This document shows, in pieces, positions 44,483-53,467 of a DNA stretch of 64,000 nt (positions are counted from its first letter, which is position 1; every line of letters starts with the position of its first letter). The position numbers and the translations under genes were made by a program. Origin of the DNA: Sphingomonas oleivorans (lineage in GTDB: Bacteria > Pseudomonadota > Alphaproteobacteria > Sphingomonadales > Sphingomonadaceae); the NCBI RefSeq assembly GCF_003050615.1, contig NZ_NWBU01000016.1, forward strand, positions 95,084 to 159,083, written 5' to 3'. Under the pieces are notes generated by a model. That model had not been told where the DNA came from and searched no databases. It worked only from the letters and a program-made list of their open reading frames with translations.

Positions 44483-45303
44483 GCCATCTCCCCACGACGT
44501 CGATGACGGCGCTGGTGCTCGCCGGCCAGCGTGAAGGAAGGATCGATCCGCTGGCCGACGCGGCCGGAATAAGCCTCAAATGCCTGGTGCCCGTGGCGGG
44601 CCGGCCGATGATCCTGCACGTGCTGGATGCGCTCGCCGCCTCCCCCGACATCGGCCGCATCATCGTCTCGGTCAATGACAGCGCGGCGCTGGAGGTGCTG
44701 GAGCCGATCCGCGCGCTGGTGCAGGCCGGGCGGCTGCGGATCGTGCCCGCCCGGCACAATCTGGTCGATAGCGTGATGGACGCGCTGGCCGATGCATCCT
44801 TCCCCGCACTCGTCACCACCGCCGACAATGTCCTGCTCGCCCCCGATGCGATCGCGGAGATCGGCACGGGCGCGGACGTGGCGAACGCCGACATCGCCGT
44901 CGCCTTCGCCCGGGCCTCATCGGTGCTCGCGGCGCATCCCGATGGCCAGCGACGCTTCTATCGCTTCTCCGACGACAGCTATTCCAACTGCAACAGCTAT
45001 TGGCTGCGCAGCCGGACGGCGCTCGGCCCGATCGAGGTCTTCCGGTCCGGCGGACAATTCGCCAAGCATCCGCTGCGGATCGTCCAGGCCTTCGGCTTCC
45101 TCAACCTGATCCGCTTCCGCTTCGGCATCGGCACGTTGGAAGGCGCGTTCCGCCGCTTCTCCCGCCGCTTCCGCTGCAGCATCCGGCCGGTCATCCTCAC
45201 CGACGGCGCGGTCGCGATCGATGTCGACAATGCCCGCACGCTCGGCGTCGCGGAGGATCTGCTGCACGCACGCGCCGCCACCATGCCGATCGCCGCCGAA
45301 TAG
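44479..45303 (+). CDS. GT-A-fold nucleotidyltransferase (MobA/GlmU-like)
   Basis: The protein of 274 residues begins TALVLAGQREGRIDPLADAAGISLKCLVPVAGRPMI, the nucleotide-binding start of NTP-transferases. Its glycine-rich loop diverges from the usual GxGTR, while Lys in KCLVPV is kept. Metal-binding TTADNVLL (about 113-120) follows. It could activate a sugar phosphate or a small molecule by NMP transfer, or be a molybdenum-cofactor-type paralogue. The start overlaps the upstream ATP-grasp stop (ATGA) and the next gene begins 11 bp downstream, so it belongs to the surface-polymer operon. The substrate is unknown. Confidence 0.8.
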   Translation: MSHLPTTSMTALVLAGQREGRIDPLADAAGISLKCLVPVAGRPMILHVLDALAASPDIGRIIVSVNDSAALEVLEPIRALVQAGRLRIVPARHNLVDSVMDALADASFPALVTTADNVLLAPDAIAEIGTGADVANADIAVAFARASSVLAAHPDGQRRFYRFSDDSYSNCNSYWLRSRTALGPIEVFRSGGQFAKHPLRIVQAFGFLNLIRFRFGIGTLEGAFRRFSRRFRCSIRPVILTDGAVAIDVDNARTLGVAEDLLHARAATMPIAAE

Positions 45304-45314
45304 CCATATCGCCA

Positions 45315-46517
45315 ATGCTGACGCTGCGCGTGATCCCGCCGCGCCTGATGCCGCCCGGCAACGAAGGGCGGCATCAGGCGAACGACATCGCCGCGCTCTA
45401 TTTCGGGCGGCTCTGGCTGCACTGGCGCTGGCGCGACCGGCTGATCGCGCTCCTGCTCGCAACGGGTGGCATGGCACGGGGCCTGCGCGGCATGGCGACC
45501 GCAAATCCCGGCTGGCGCAACGGCTGGAACATGGCAGAACAGGCGCTCCTCGCCCCTGCAGGCGACGGCGCCGCGCATCTCGGCATGGCCGCGCGCAAGG
45601 GCGTCCATCGCCTGCTCAACCCCGGCGCCTTCCCGTTCGCGGCCAATCCACTCAAGAACAAGCGGCTGTTCGCGCTGCGCTGCCGTCAATCGACCCTGCC
45701 CGTCCCGGACACGTTCGACGGGTCCGAGGAGCAGCTCGTCCGCTGGGCGCTGGCGCGGAATGCGCTGATCGTAAAGCCCAACTATAGCTCCAAGGGGCAT
45801 GGCATCGTCCGCTATATTCGCGTGCCGGGCGGCTGGCAGACATGCTCCTCCGGGCAGATCTCAGACTCTCGGCTGGCGGACCGGCTCGTTCGGGCGCATC
45901 GCGCGGGCGCCGTCATCCAGCAGGCAATGGCGACGCATCCGGATCTCGCCACCCTGTCGCCGGGCGCGCTGCCCTCGCTCCGGATCATGACCTGCCTCGA
46001 CGAAGCGGGCGCGATCGAGGTTTGCGGCCTGGTCCTTCGCCTGTGCGCGGGCGGCGCGCGGCCGGTCGATAATTTCAACGCCGGCAATCTCGTCGCAGCG
46101 GTGGATGATGCCGGCAGATGTGGGCCGGCCATTTGGCGCCAGGACGGCCGCATCGTCTCGACCGACCGTCATCCGGCGACGCATGCGGTCATACGGGGCA
46201 AGCTCCTGCCGGACATCGCGTCCGCCACGGCGCTGGCGATCGCCGCGCATCAGGCCTTCCGCGAAGGATTCACCGTCATCGGCTGGGATATCGGCCTGAC
46301 GGCGGACGGGCCGATCCTGATCGAGGGCAATTGGAATCCGGGCACGGACATTCTTCAGCTCGTCTCCGGCACCGGCCTCGGCGAGACGCGCCTTGGCGCG
46401 CTCTACCATCATCATCTCGCCACTCTGCCAAGGTCCCGCTGGCGAAACGCGCGGCCGATCCAGGCCGAGCCGCGACACGCCCCAAGGCTACGGCGCGAAC
46501 CGGCTCATGGCCGCTAG
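45315..46517 (+). CDS. Sugar-transfer-associated ATP-grasp protein
   Basis: The 400-residue protein resembles the sugar-transfer-associated ATP-grasp family (PF14397-like). The lead-in NPLKNKRLFALRCRQSTLPVPDTF is followed by the ATP loop IVKPNYSSKGHGIVRY (about 155-170), SLRIMTCL, and the metal site IGWDIGLTADGPILIEGNWNPGTDIL (about 345-370). Members occur in capsule or exopolysaccharide clusters, where they are thought to attach an amino acid or other acyl group. The N-terminus (about 1-60) is basic and partly hydrophobic, and may be membrane-associated. It overlaps the downstream flippase gene by 11 bp. No glycosyltransferase is in the operon. Confidence 0.83.
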   Translation: MLTLRVIPPRLMPPGNEGRHQANDIAALYFGRLWLHWRWRDRLIALLLATGGMARGLRGMATANPGWRNGWNMAEQALLAPAGDGAAHLGMAARKGVHRLLNPGAFPFAANPLKNKRLFALRCRQSTLPVPDTFDGSEEQLVRWALARNALIVKPNYSSKGHGIVRYIRVPGGWQTCSSGQISDSRLADRLVRAHRAGAVIQQAMATHPDLATLSPGALPSLRIMTCLDEAGAIEVCGLVLRLCAGGARPVDNFNAGNLVAAVDDAGRCGPAIWRQDGRIVSTDRHPATHAVIRGKLLPDIASATALAIAAHQAFREGFTVIGWDIGLTADGPILIEGNWNPGTDILQLVSGTGLGETRLGALYHHHLATLPRSRWRNARPIQAEPRHAPRLRREPAHGR

Positions 46518-47850
46518 CCTTCGCCGGATCGCCGCCAATACGGGCTGGCTGCTCGGCGGCAAGGCGGTGGGCGCGCTGCTCAGCCTCTTCTATCTGGCGC
46601 TCGCCACGCAGACGCTCGGCATCGAAGGCTTCGGCCATTTCGCGCTCATCCTCGGCATCGGCCAGACGGTGACGGGCTTCGTCACCTTCCAGACCTGGCA
46701 GCTCGTGGTGCGCTACGGCATGCCGCTGCTGGAAAGAAATGATGGCCCCGCGCTCGATCGGCTGATCGGCTTCGCGATGATGCTCGATATGATGAGCGCG
46801 CTTGCCGGCAGCCTGATCGCGGTCGGCGCGGTAAGCCTGTTCGCGCCGCATTTCGGCTGGTCGGCACGGCTTCAGGCGGAAGCCTGCCTCTTCTGCCTCG
46901 CCCTCCTGCTGTCGATCCGCTCCACGCCGATCGGGATATTGCGCCTGCATGATCGCTATGCCCGCGCGGCCATGGCCGATGCGGTGACGCCGATCGTCCG
47001 GCTGCTGGGCGCGCTGCTCGCCACGACTGTCTTTCCGAGCGTCACCGGCTTCCTTGCCGCCTGGGCGGTGGCGGAAGTCGCGACGGCGGCCGCCTATTGG
47101 CGCGCGGCGGCGCGGGTCCAGCCGATCCCGATGCCGGGCACGGCTCTGCCTCGCAGCGGCGCTCCGCTCGCCGAGCTGTGGCGCTTCGCTTGGACGAGCA
47201 ACGCATCGGCAACGCTCGCTTTGTCGACGCGCCAGGTGACGCTGCTGATCACCGGCCTGATCGGCGGGCCCGCGGTCGCCGGCGGCTATCGGCTTGCCGC
47301 CCAGCTTGCGCAGGCGCTCGCCAAATTCACCGCATCGCTGTCACGCGCGATATTTCCGGAGCTGATACGAGGCCATGGCACCGGGCCCGGCGAGTTTCGT
47401 CGCCTCGCCGGCCGCATCACCGCATGGGCCATGCTGTCCGGCGCGGCGATCGTCGCGCTGACGGCGCTGGCGGGCAGGCCGATACTACATGCGATCGCCG
47501 GCCCTGAATTCGACAGTGCTGCGCGGCCGATCCTGCTGCTGGCGATCGCGGCAGCGGTCGACCTCGCCGGCGTGGCCTATGAGCCCATGCTGACGACGCA
47601 TGGCCGGCTCGGCCTGGCACTCAGCCTGCGCACGGTGAGCACCATGGCACAGCTCGGCGCACTCCTCCTTCTCCTGCCCATGCTCGGCGCGCTCGGCGCG
47701 GCATGGGCAACGCTCATCGGCAGCATCCTGACGGTCGGGCTCGGCGGCGTGGCAGCATGGCGGCTGGTGCGGGACGCACAGCCCGCGAACGGGCACCGTC
47801 CGCCGTCTCGATCCAATGCCGATAGCCCCGATCCGGCGAACCGAGCGTAG
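46507..47850 (+). CDS. Polysaccharide flippase (Wzx/MOP superfamily)
   Basis: The 447-residue protein has about 12-14 transmembrane helices: NTGWLLGGKAVGALLSLFYLALATQTLG at the N-terminus, QVTLLITGLIGGPAVAGGYRLA, and a C-terminal hydrophobic half. This is the layout of Wzx/RfbX lipid-linked oligosaccharide exporters. It would flip a lipid-linked precursor across the inner membrane. The ATG at 46507 overlaps the ATP-grasp stop at 46517. It is the last gene of the four-gene operon, and its presence implies that the product is a membrane-anchored glycan or peptide-glycan exported to the surface. Confidence 0.88.
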   Translation: MAASLRRIAANTGWLLGGKAVGALLSLFYLALATQTLGIEGFGHFALILGIGQTVTGFVTFQTWQLVVRYGMPLLERNDGPALDRLIGFAMMLDMMSALAGSLIAVGAVSLFAPHFGWSARLQAEACLFCLALLLSIRSTPIGILRLHDRYARAAMADAVTPIVRLLGALLATTVFPSVTGFLAAWAVAEVATAAAYWRAAARVQPIPMPGTALPRSGAPLAELWRFAWTSNASATLALSTRQVTLLITGLIGGPAVAGGYRLAAQLAQALAKFTASLSRAIFPELIRGHGTGPGEFRRLAGRITAWAMLSGAAIVALTALAGRPILHAIAGPEFDSAARPILLLAIAAAVDLAGVAYEPMLTTHGRLGLALSLRTVSTMAQLGALLLLLPMLGALGAAWATLIGSILTVGLGGVAAWRLVRDAQPANGHRPPSRSNADSPDPANRA

Positions 47851-48088
47851 CGCGAACGAACGCTCGCGGCTGCATGCTTTGGGCTCAGTACGGCCCGCTG
47901 CGAACCGGACGTGGTTCATGCTCAATTGCGGCGTTTCTCCAAGCATTTAAGGCGCCTGCCATTCTCGGCACTGCAGGAATGTTCAATCCCTGATTCGCTG
48001 CTGTCTCTATCCCCGACGAACATGGGTGGCGCCCCGGCGGGCAATCTGCACCGGCTGCACGCCCACCTCACTTGTTGAAGGAGATAGC

Positions 48089-48790
48089 ATGTCCAATTCA
48101 AAGACGATCATTCTCGTGCATGGCGGCTTTGTCGACGGCTCCGGCTGGGAGGGGGTCTATAACGCCCTCAAGAAAAACGGATTTGACGTCATTATCGTCC
48201 AGAATCCAACGCATTCACTGGCGGATGACGTCGCCGTCACAAAGCGGGCAATCGCTACGGCCAAGGGAGAGGTGATCCTCGTCGGCCATTCCTATGGCGG
48301 CGTTGTCGTGTCGGAGGCCGGCAACGATCCCAAGGTGACCGGGCTGGTCTATATCGCGGCCTTTGCACCGGACCGCGGAGAATCGGTCTCGTCACTGATC
48401 GCCAACCCGGCTCCCGGCGCTCCTGTTCCTCCGATCCTGCCTCCGGTTGATGGCTATCTCTTCCTGGATCGCGATAAGTTCCCCGCCTCCTTCGCCGCAG
48501 ATGTCCGCCCGAGCCTTGCTTCCTTCATGGCCGATTCGCAGGTGCCCTGGGGCGTCGAGGCGTTGCAGGGAGCCGTCAACGAGCCGGCATGGCGCTCGAA
48601 ACCGAGCTGGTATCTCGTCGCGACCGATGACAAGATGATCCCGCCCGACGCCCAGCGCATGATGGCAGCACGGGCCGGAATGCACGTGATCGAGGCGCCG
48701 GGGAGCCACGCCATCTATGTCTCGAATCCCGAGGCAGTCGCCTCGGTGATCGAGCAGGCGGCCGAGGGCGTAGCCCCTCCGGTTCGATAA
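48089..48790 (+). CDS. Alpha/beta-hydrolase (esterase-like)
   Basis: The 233-residue single-domain protein has the catalytic triad Ser68 in VGHSYGG, Asp180 or Asp181 in VATDDKMIPP, and His207 in PGSHAIY, plus the oxyanion-hole motif HGGFVDG. No signal peptide is present. It resembles the small plant-type salicylate-esterase and hydroxynitrile-lyase-like hydrolases found in soil bacteria. AAGGAGAT precedes the ATG at 48089. It is followed 100 bp later by an AraC regulator on the same strand. The 238 bp before it hold no recognisable gene. Confidence 0.9.
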   Translation: MSNSKTIILVHGGFVDGSGWEGVYNALKKNGFDVIIVQNPTHSLADDVAVTKRAIATAKGEVILVGHSYGGVVVSEAGNDPKVTGLVYIAAFAPDRGESVSSLIANPAPGAPVPPILPPVDGYLFLDRDKFPASFAADVRPSLASFMADSQVPWGVEALQGAVNEPAWRSKPSWYLVATDDKMIPPDAQRMMAARAGMHVIEAPGSHAIYVSNPEAVASVIEQAAEGVAPPVR

Positions 48791-48890
48791 AACAGATTTC
48801 ACCCAAGCTGCGCCGCATGGTTGGTCGTCAGAGCCCCGATGCGGCGCATGGCAATCGAGGCAATGAGGGGCAAAGCTTGAGGAGAAGGAG

Positions 48891-49787
48891 ATGGCCGTGA
48901 ACGCTGGGAGGGCCGATGTCGGCGGCGTCCCGGTTCGGCTGCAGGCCAAGGAGAGTCCGAGGCTGATCCTCCGGGCGATCTCCCAGTCGCATCTCAAGCT
49001 GACCGAGATACGCTACGGGCAATCGCCCGCCGAGGCGAACTCCGACATTCCCCAATGGGGCGATGTCTTTACGGTTGGCGTCCGCCTCAAGGATGAAACG
49101 AGTGAGATCTCCGTCGCCGGAAAGGTCTATCGCATGTCGGCCACCGTCGGCGAGGCCCGTCTCCTGTACCTTCCCGACATTGATTATGTCGATTTCGGTT
49201 CTCCCCGACATTCCCTGGAAATGCTGCTCTCGCGGAGTTTCTTGGACGAACTCGCAGAGGATCTCGAAGCGCCCCGGATCACGCGTGTCGGCGAAGACCC
49301 CGGCATCACCCGAGACCCGTTTCTGTTCAGATTTGCCCATCTCGTTTTGCCCTACCTCGAGATGCCCTCCGCGATCGATCCGTTATGGGCCGACCAGTTC
49401 ATGTGGGCCTTTGGCACCTATGTCTGCACGAGGCATGGCGATCTCGTCACCACGCGGCCGGTGATCGGTGGTTTGAGCCGATGGCAGGAACGCCTGACTA
49501 AGGACATGATCGATACGACGATCGGTGAAGCTATCCGCTTGACCGAACTTGCCGCGATGTGCGGCCTGCGCACGAGCCAGTTTGCGCATGCATTCCGGCG
49601 TTCAGCCGGAATCTCGCCCTATCAATGGCTCGTTCGACGACGCGTTGAGCGAGTGAAAGAGCATCTGAAAAGCGGCCTCCCCTTGGCCGACATTGCATCT
49701 GCCTGCGGCTTTGCCGACCAGAGCCATATGACGAGGACGTTCAAGCGTATCGTTGGTATCACGCCCGCGGCTTGGCGACAGCTGTAA
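48891..49787 (+). CDS. AraC/XylS-family transcriptional regulator
   Basis: The 298-residue protein has a divergent N-terminal effector domain (1-190) and a double-HTH C-terminal domain (about 200-298: TIGEAIRLTELAAMCGLRTSQFAHAFRRSAGISPYQWLVRRRVE and LADIASACGFADQSHMTRTFKRIVGITPAAWR). The strong ribosome site GGAGAAGGAG precedes 48891. It probably controls the neighbouring alpha/beta-hydrolase gene; no operator is obvious. The inducer is unknown. Confidence 0.93.
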   Translation: MAVNAGRADVGGVPVRLQAKESPRLILRAISQSHLKLTEIRYGQSPAEANSDIPQWGDVFTVGVRLKDETSEISVAGKVYRMSATVGEARLLYLPDIDYVDFGSPRHSLEMLLSRSFLDELAEDLEAPRITRVGEDPGITRDPFLFRFAHLVLPYLEMPSAIDPLWADQFMWAFGTYVCTRHGDLVTTRPVIGGLSRWQERLTKDMIDTTIGEAIRLTELAAMCGLRTSQFAHAFRRSAGISPYQWLVRRRVERVKEHLKSGLPLADIASACGFADQSHMTRTFKRIVGITPAAWRQL

Positions 49788-49914
49788 AACAGCGATGGCA
49801 GCCGCGAATGGCCGGGCGCCGCGCACAGCGAATCCGCCTGGGCCGCGCGCGTCGACGTGCCGCTATATTCCTGCTCGGAAGGGAACGTCGGTAAAGATTG
49901 GCCGGGAGCGACCA

Positions 49915-50928
49915 TTACTCATCCGACCGGGGACTGCGAGAAACGGACATGCGCGTGGCGCCAAAACGTCGCCGATAGTCGCCGGGCGACAGTCCCGTGA
50001 GCTTGAGGAACAGCTTCCTGAAGGAGGCCGGGTCCTCGTAACCGACATCCCAACCAATCTGATCGATCGGCTTGTTCGTGCCTTCCAGCATCGCGCGGGC
50101 CTTGCCGACGCGCAGATGCTGGCAATATTCGATCGGCCTCAGCCCCGTGGCAGCGCTGAACCGGCGCAGGAAGGTGCGCTCTTCCAGCCCGGCCTGCACT
50201 GCCATCGCGCCAACCGTCATACCGCGCGTGCCGTTCGCCTGCAGCCAATGCTGCACCTTCAGCACCGCCGCATCACCATGCGTCAAACGCGGCGAGAAGG
50301 CACTGTAATAACGCTGCTCGCGCCCGGGCGGATCGACGAGCAGGAACCGCGCGGTCTCGATCATCGCCGTCGGCCCGAGCAGCCGGTCGACGAGCTTCAG
50401 ACCAAGATCCGTCCAGGCCATCAGTCCGCCGGCCGTGATGATGTCACCATCGTCGATCAGCAGCTTGTCGGCATCGACGCGGATCTGCGGGAAGCGGTCG
50501 GCCAATGCCTCGGCATAGATCCAATGGGTGGTCGCCGTACGCCCCGACAGCAAACCGGTCTCGGCCAGCAGGAATGCGCCCGCGCAGACCGATGCGAGGG
50601 CGGTGCCGCCCGCATGGCGCGCGCGCAGCCACGCGACGAGCGGAGCGATCGCGTCTCCACCGGGCGGATCGCCGAGGCTCGGCGGCAGGATGACGATGTC
50701 GGGTTCGCCTTCCCTACCCGCCTGTGTGTCGAACAGGCAGGAGATTTCGTCGCCTGCCATATCATGCCCAAGATGGCTGACCCTCAGCACGCTGTCTTCG
50801 GTTCGCAGCCGCTCGCGCGTCAGGCGGGCGGCGACACCGAACAGGTCGGTGAGGCCATGGACCGCGGCAAGCTGCGCATGGGGGTAGATCAACAGACCGA
50901 TATGCGGTGCGTGCCTTAACCTCGCCAT
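49915..50928 (-). CDS. GlxA-type regulator (DJ-1/PfpI domain plus AraC HTH)
   Basis: The 337-residue protein has an N-terminal DJ-1/PfpI-like domain (about 8-190) with nucleophile-elbow Cys115 in ASVCAGAFLLAETGLL and THWIYAEAL. A C-terminal AraC HTH (about 215-325) follows, with MTVGAMAVQAGLEERTFLRRFSAATGLRPIEY and IGWDVGYEDPASFRKLFLKLTGLSPGDYRRRF. GlxA/FtrA-type regulators often control a divergent metabolic gene. Here that gene is a cysteine hydrolase 115 bp away. A regulatory link is likely but not shown. Confidence 0.93.
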   Translation of the reverse strand: MARLRHAPHIGLLIYPHAQLAAVHGLTDLFGVAARLTRERLRTEDSVLRVSHLGHDMAGDEISCLFDTQAGREGEPDIVILPPSLGDPPGGDAIAPLVAWLRARHAGGTALASVCAGAFLLAETGLLSGRTATTHWIYAEALADRFPQIRVDADKLLIDDGDIITAGGLMAWTDLGLKLVDRLLGPTAMIETARFLLVDPPGREQRYYSAFSPRLTHGDAAVLKVQHWLQANGTRGMTVGAMAVQAGLEERTFLRRFSAATGLRPIEYCQHLRVGKARAMLEGTNKPIDQIGWDVGYEDPASFRKLFLKLTGLSPGDYRRRFGATRMSVSRSPRSDE

Positions 50929-51043
50929 TTGTCGATTTTGCCTCGCTCTTTGTCAGTTCCGCCAATCCGCACCGTGGCGTTCGCAACCTATCCAGACAAG
51001 CAGAAGGCAACAGGGCCTTGCTGAAATCTCGGAGGAAGCTGAC

Positions 51044-51610
51044 ATGACCAACCGCGCGCTCATCATCGTCGATCTTCAGAACGACTATTTTCCCGGCGGA
51101 AAATTTGCGCTGGTCGGCATCGATGCCGCCGCCGCCAACGCCGCCCGCCTGCTCGAAGCAGCGCGCGCCAATGGCGATCTGGTGGTGCATATCCGCCACG
51201 AGTTCCTTGGCGAGAACGCGCCCTTCTTCGCGGCCGGATCGGACGGCGCCGCGATCAACAAGGCGGTCATCAATCAGGATGGCGAGGCCATCGTCCTCAA
51301 AAACTTCATCAACTCGTTCCGCGAAACCGATCTCAAGAATATTCTTGATCGCAATGGCATCACCGATGTCACGATCGCCGGCGCGATGAGCCATATGTGC
51401 GTCGATGGCATCACCCGCGCCGCGGTCGATTTCGGCTACAAGGCCACTGTCGTGCACGACGCGGTCGCCACCCGCGATCTGGCCTTCAACGGCGTCACCG
51501 TACCAGCGGCGCAGGTGCATGCCGCCTTCATGGCGGCGCTTGGCTTTGCCTACGCCACGATGCTGTCGACCGACGAATATCTCGTCGCGAGCGCTCCCGC
51601 CGCTGCCTGA
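51044..51610 (+). CDS. Isochorismatase-family cysteine hydrolase
   Basis: The protein of 188 residues carries the catalytic triad Asp10 (IIVDLQNDYF), Lys86 (VLKNFINSF) and Cys119 (MSHMCVDG) of the isochorismatase/nicotinamidase superfamily, with the usual cis-peptide region before the Cys. No metal-site triad of nicotinamidases is evident, so N-carbamoyl-amide or isonitrile-type substrates are equally possible. The ATG at 51044 follows GGAGGAAG. It is divergent from a GlxA regulator, the usual arrangement for inducible hydrolases of this family. Confidence 0.92.
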   Translation: MTNRALIIVDLQNDYFPGGKFALVGIDAAAANAARLLEAARANGDLVVHIRHEFLGENAPFFAAGSDGAAINKAVINQDGEAIVLKNFINSFRETDLKNILDRNGITDVTIAGAMSHMCVDGITRAAVDFGYKATVVHDAVATRDLAFNGVTVPAAQVHAAFMAALGFAYATMLSTDEYLVASAPAAA

Positions 51611-51630
51611 AGCATAAGCCGCTTATCCTC

Positions 51631-51690
51631 ATGGAAGGACATAGCACGGAGATCTTCTACAAGGACTGGGGCAAGGGCCAGCCCGTTGTT
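51631..51690 (+). pseudogene. N-terminal remnant of a chloroperoxidase-like alpha/beta-hydrolase
   Basis: Directly after the cysteine-hydrolase gene an ATG at 51631 begins STEIFYKDWGKGQPVV, closely resembling the N-terminus of chloroperoxidase-type alpha/beta-hydrolases (YYKDWGxGQPVV). After VV the reading diverges into unrelated sequence and stops at 51753. No HGW or GHS motif follows, so the rest of the gene is deleted. The remaining 410-bp gap to 52020 holds no other recognisable coding sequence; AAGCGACATC occurs twice (near 51888 and 51972). Confidence 0.6.
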
Positions 51691-52020
51691 GCGAAAACGG
51701 ACATAGCCGCTGTGGCCGGAATATCTCCGCGCAACGTCCGGCAATCAGCGTGAACCGCCGCTGCAGCGACACTCAAGGCACGGTGGGAGCAGCTAAAACC
51801 GCAGGGTAGATTCAAGCCAAGAGATCGGATTGATCGCGGATATAAAGCCGCATTACAAAATCCCTTCAAACGCGAGCATTTGCCTTAAGCGACATCGAAA
51901 CATCGGAATAGATAAATCCTTCGGTGATCAGCACAGTGCCGGGAAAAGATGAGGACGCGATGCTCGCTTTGAAATGAAGCGACATCTGAAGCGTCTCACA
52001 TGCAAGGGGAGGCATATAAG

Positions 52021-53154
52021 ATGGTATCAGCCATAACTGGTGCGGACGCGCCTCTGGTCACCGAGATGGACCGGACGAGCAGCGGGAAGATCCACTTCGA
52101 GGTGCTCGATGGCCTGAGGGGCACCGCAGCGTTTCTCGTCGTCCTCTTCCACATCATGGAGATGGCATATATCGCCGATCCTGCTCGCAACCTGCTGCGC
52201 CACGCCTATCTGGCCGTAGACTTTTTCTTCGGCCTTTCGGGATTCGTCGTCGGCTACGCCTATGACGATCGCTGGAAGCGCATGACATTAGGCGAGTTCT
52301 TCAAGCTGCGCCTCGTCCGGTTGCACCCGCTCGTCGTGCTTGGGGTGTTCATCGGCTTGCTGTGCTATCTCGCCAATCCCTTCTTTCGGGGCGTCGACCA
52401 GACGAGCCCGCAGGCGATCCTCGTCACGGTCGTCGCCGGGCTGCTGTTGCTGCCTTCGCCGGTGCTGCCGGGCCGCTTCACCGACACGCACTCGATGAAC
52501 GGTCCCCACTGGACGCTTCTCCAGGAATATGTTGCCAACATCGCATATGCGCTCGTCCTGCGTCGGCTCGCGACCAGCGTCCTTGCGGTGCTCACGGTCG
52601 TCGCGGCCGTGATCCTCTTCGCCTCTTCTGTCCGGATGAGCGGCATCGCGAGCGGATATGGCTGGGACACATTCTGGATGGCGCCGGTGCGGCTCGCCTT
52701 CCCCTTCCTGAGCGGACTGTGGCTCTACCGGATGCGGGACCGCCTGCGCATGCCGAGGCTTGGCATGCTTCCCCTGTCGATCATCCTCCTGGCCGCCTTC
52801 GCGGTCCCGGCGCTGCCGAAACATGGCGGCATAGACCTCAACGGCATCTACGACGCGCTATGCGTCATCATATTGTTTCCGATCGTCATCCTCTCCGGCG
52901 CGCATTCGGAAATCGGGCGCGGGATGGTCGCGATCTGCAAGGGGGCGGGCCGCCTCTCTTACCCCATATACGTCACCCACTACCCGTTCCTGTACGTCTA
53001 TCTGGACTTCGTCCTCCACGGGAACCCGTCGGCCGAGGCGGTCGCCGTGTCGGGCCTCCTGCTTGTGCCCTTCATCCTTCTCCTCGGCTGGATAGCCGCG
53101 AGATACTGGGACGAGCCCATCCGCGCCTATCTGCGCCGGCGTCCTCGCCAATGA
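52021..53154 (+). CDS. Membrane acyltransferase (acyltransferase-3/OafA family)
   Basis: The 377-residue integral membrane protein has about 10 helices and the family hallmarks FEVLDGLRGTAAFLVVLFHI with the catalytic-type His, VDFFFGLSGFVVG, and RLVRLHPL. Acyltransferase-3 proteins O-acylate surface sugars or exported metabolites. The ATG at 52021 has GGGGAGG seven bases upstream and is preferred to an in-frame ATG at 52000. It stands alone, with a gene-free stretch on both sides. The target is unknown; the flippase operon 4 kb away is a possible partner. Confidence 0.88.
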   Translation: MVSAITGADAPLVTEMDRTSSGKIHFEVLDGLRGTAAFLVVLFHIMEMAYIADPARNLLRHAYLAVDFFFGLSGFVVGYAYDDRWKRMTLGEFFKLRLVRLHPLVVLGVFIGLLCYLANPFFRGVDQTSPQAILVTVVAGLLLLPSPVLPGRFTDTHSMNGPHWTLLQEYVANIAYALVLRRLATSVLAVLTVVAAVILFASSVRMSGIASGYGWDTFWMAPVRLAFPFLSGLWLYRMRDRLRMPRLGMLPLSIILLAAFAVPALPKHGGIDLNGIYDALCVIILFPIVILSGAHSEIGRGMVAICKGAGRLSYPIYVTHYPFLYVYLDFVLHGNPSAEAVAVSGLLLVPFILLLGWIAARYWDEPIRAYLRRRPRQ

Positions 53155-53467
53155 GCCCGGTCCGCTCGATACACCTGTCTTCGATCCCATATGCATTCCG
53201 GCACGACGGCATGCGAAGCTCGTCCGGCGCTGGGATCCTGTCCACGGATGACGGGGAACTTGAAGCCCTCGACAAGCCTAGCCAACTCACGCCGGAATAT
53301 CCGGCCTGGCAGATGCAGCTCCAGCGGCAGGGCCGCCGCGCGCAGCTCGCCGAAGCCCCAATTCCCTGAAACCCGCATATCCCCCGGGCTTGCCCTGGGG
53401 ATGCACTTGCGGGACCAGGTCTCCGACGATCGAGCGGACTGAGCGATTGAGCCCGATTGCGCCGGGC
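53155..53467. other. Gap without a recognisable gene
   Basis: These 313 bp separate the acyltransferase from the convergent AIM24 gene. Short frames exist on both strands, but none has a known motif or a good ribosome site. Near the end, TGAGCCCG and CGGGCTCA form an 8-pair stem with a 7-nt loop (about 53448-53470) that overlaps the AIM24 stop; it has no U-run, so its terminator role is uncertain. Confidence 0.5.
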
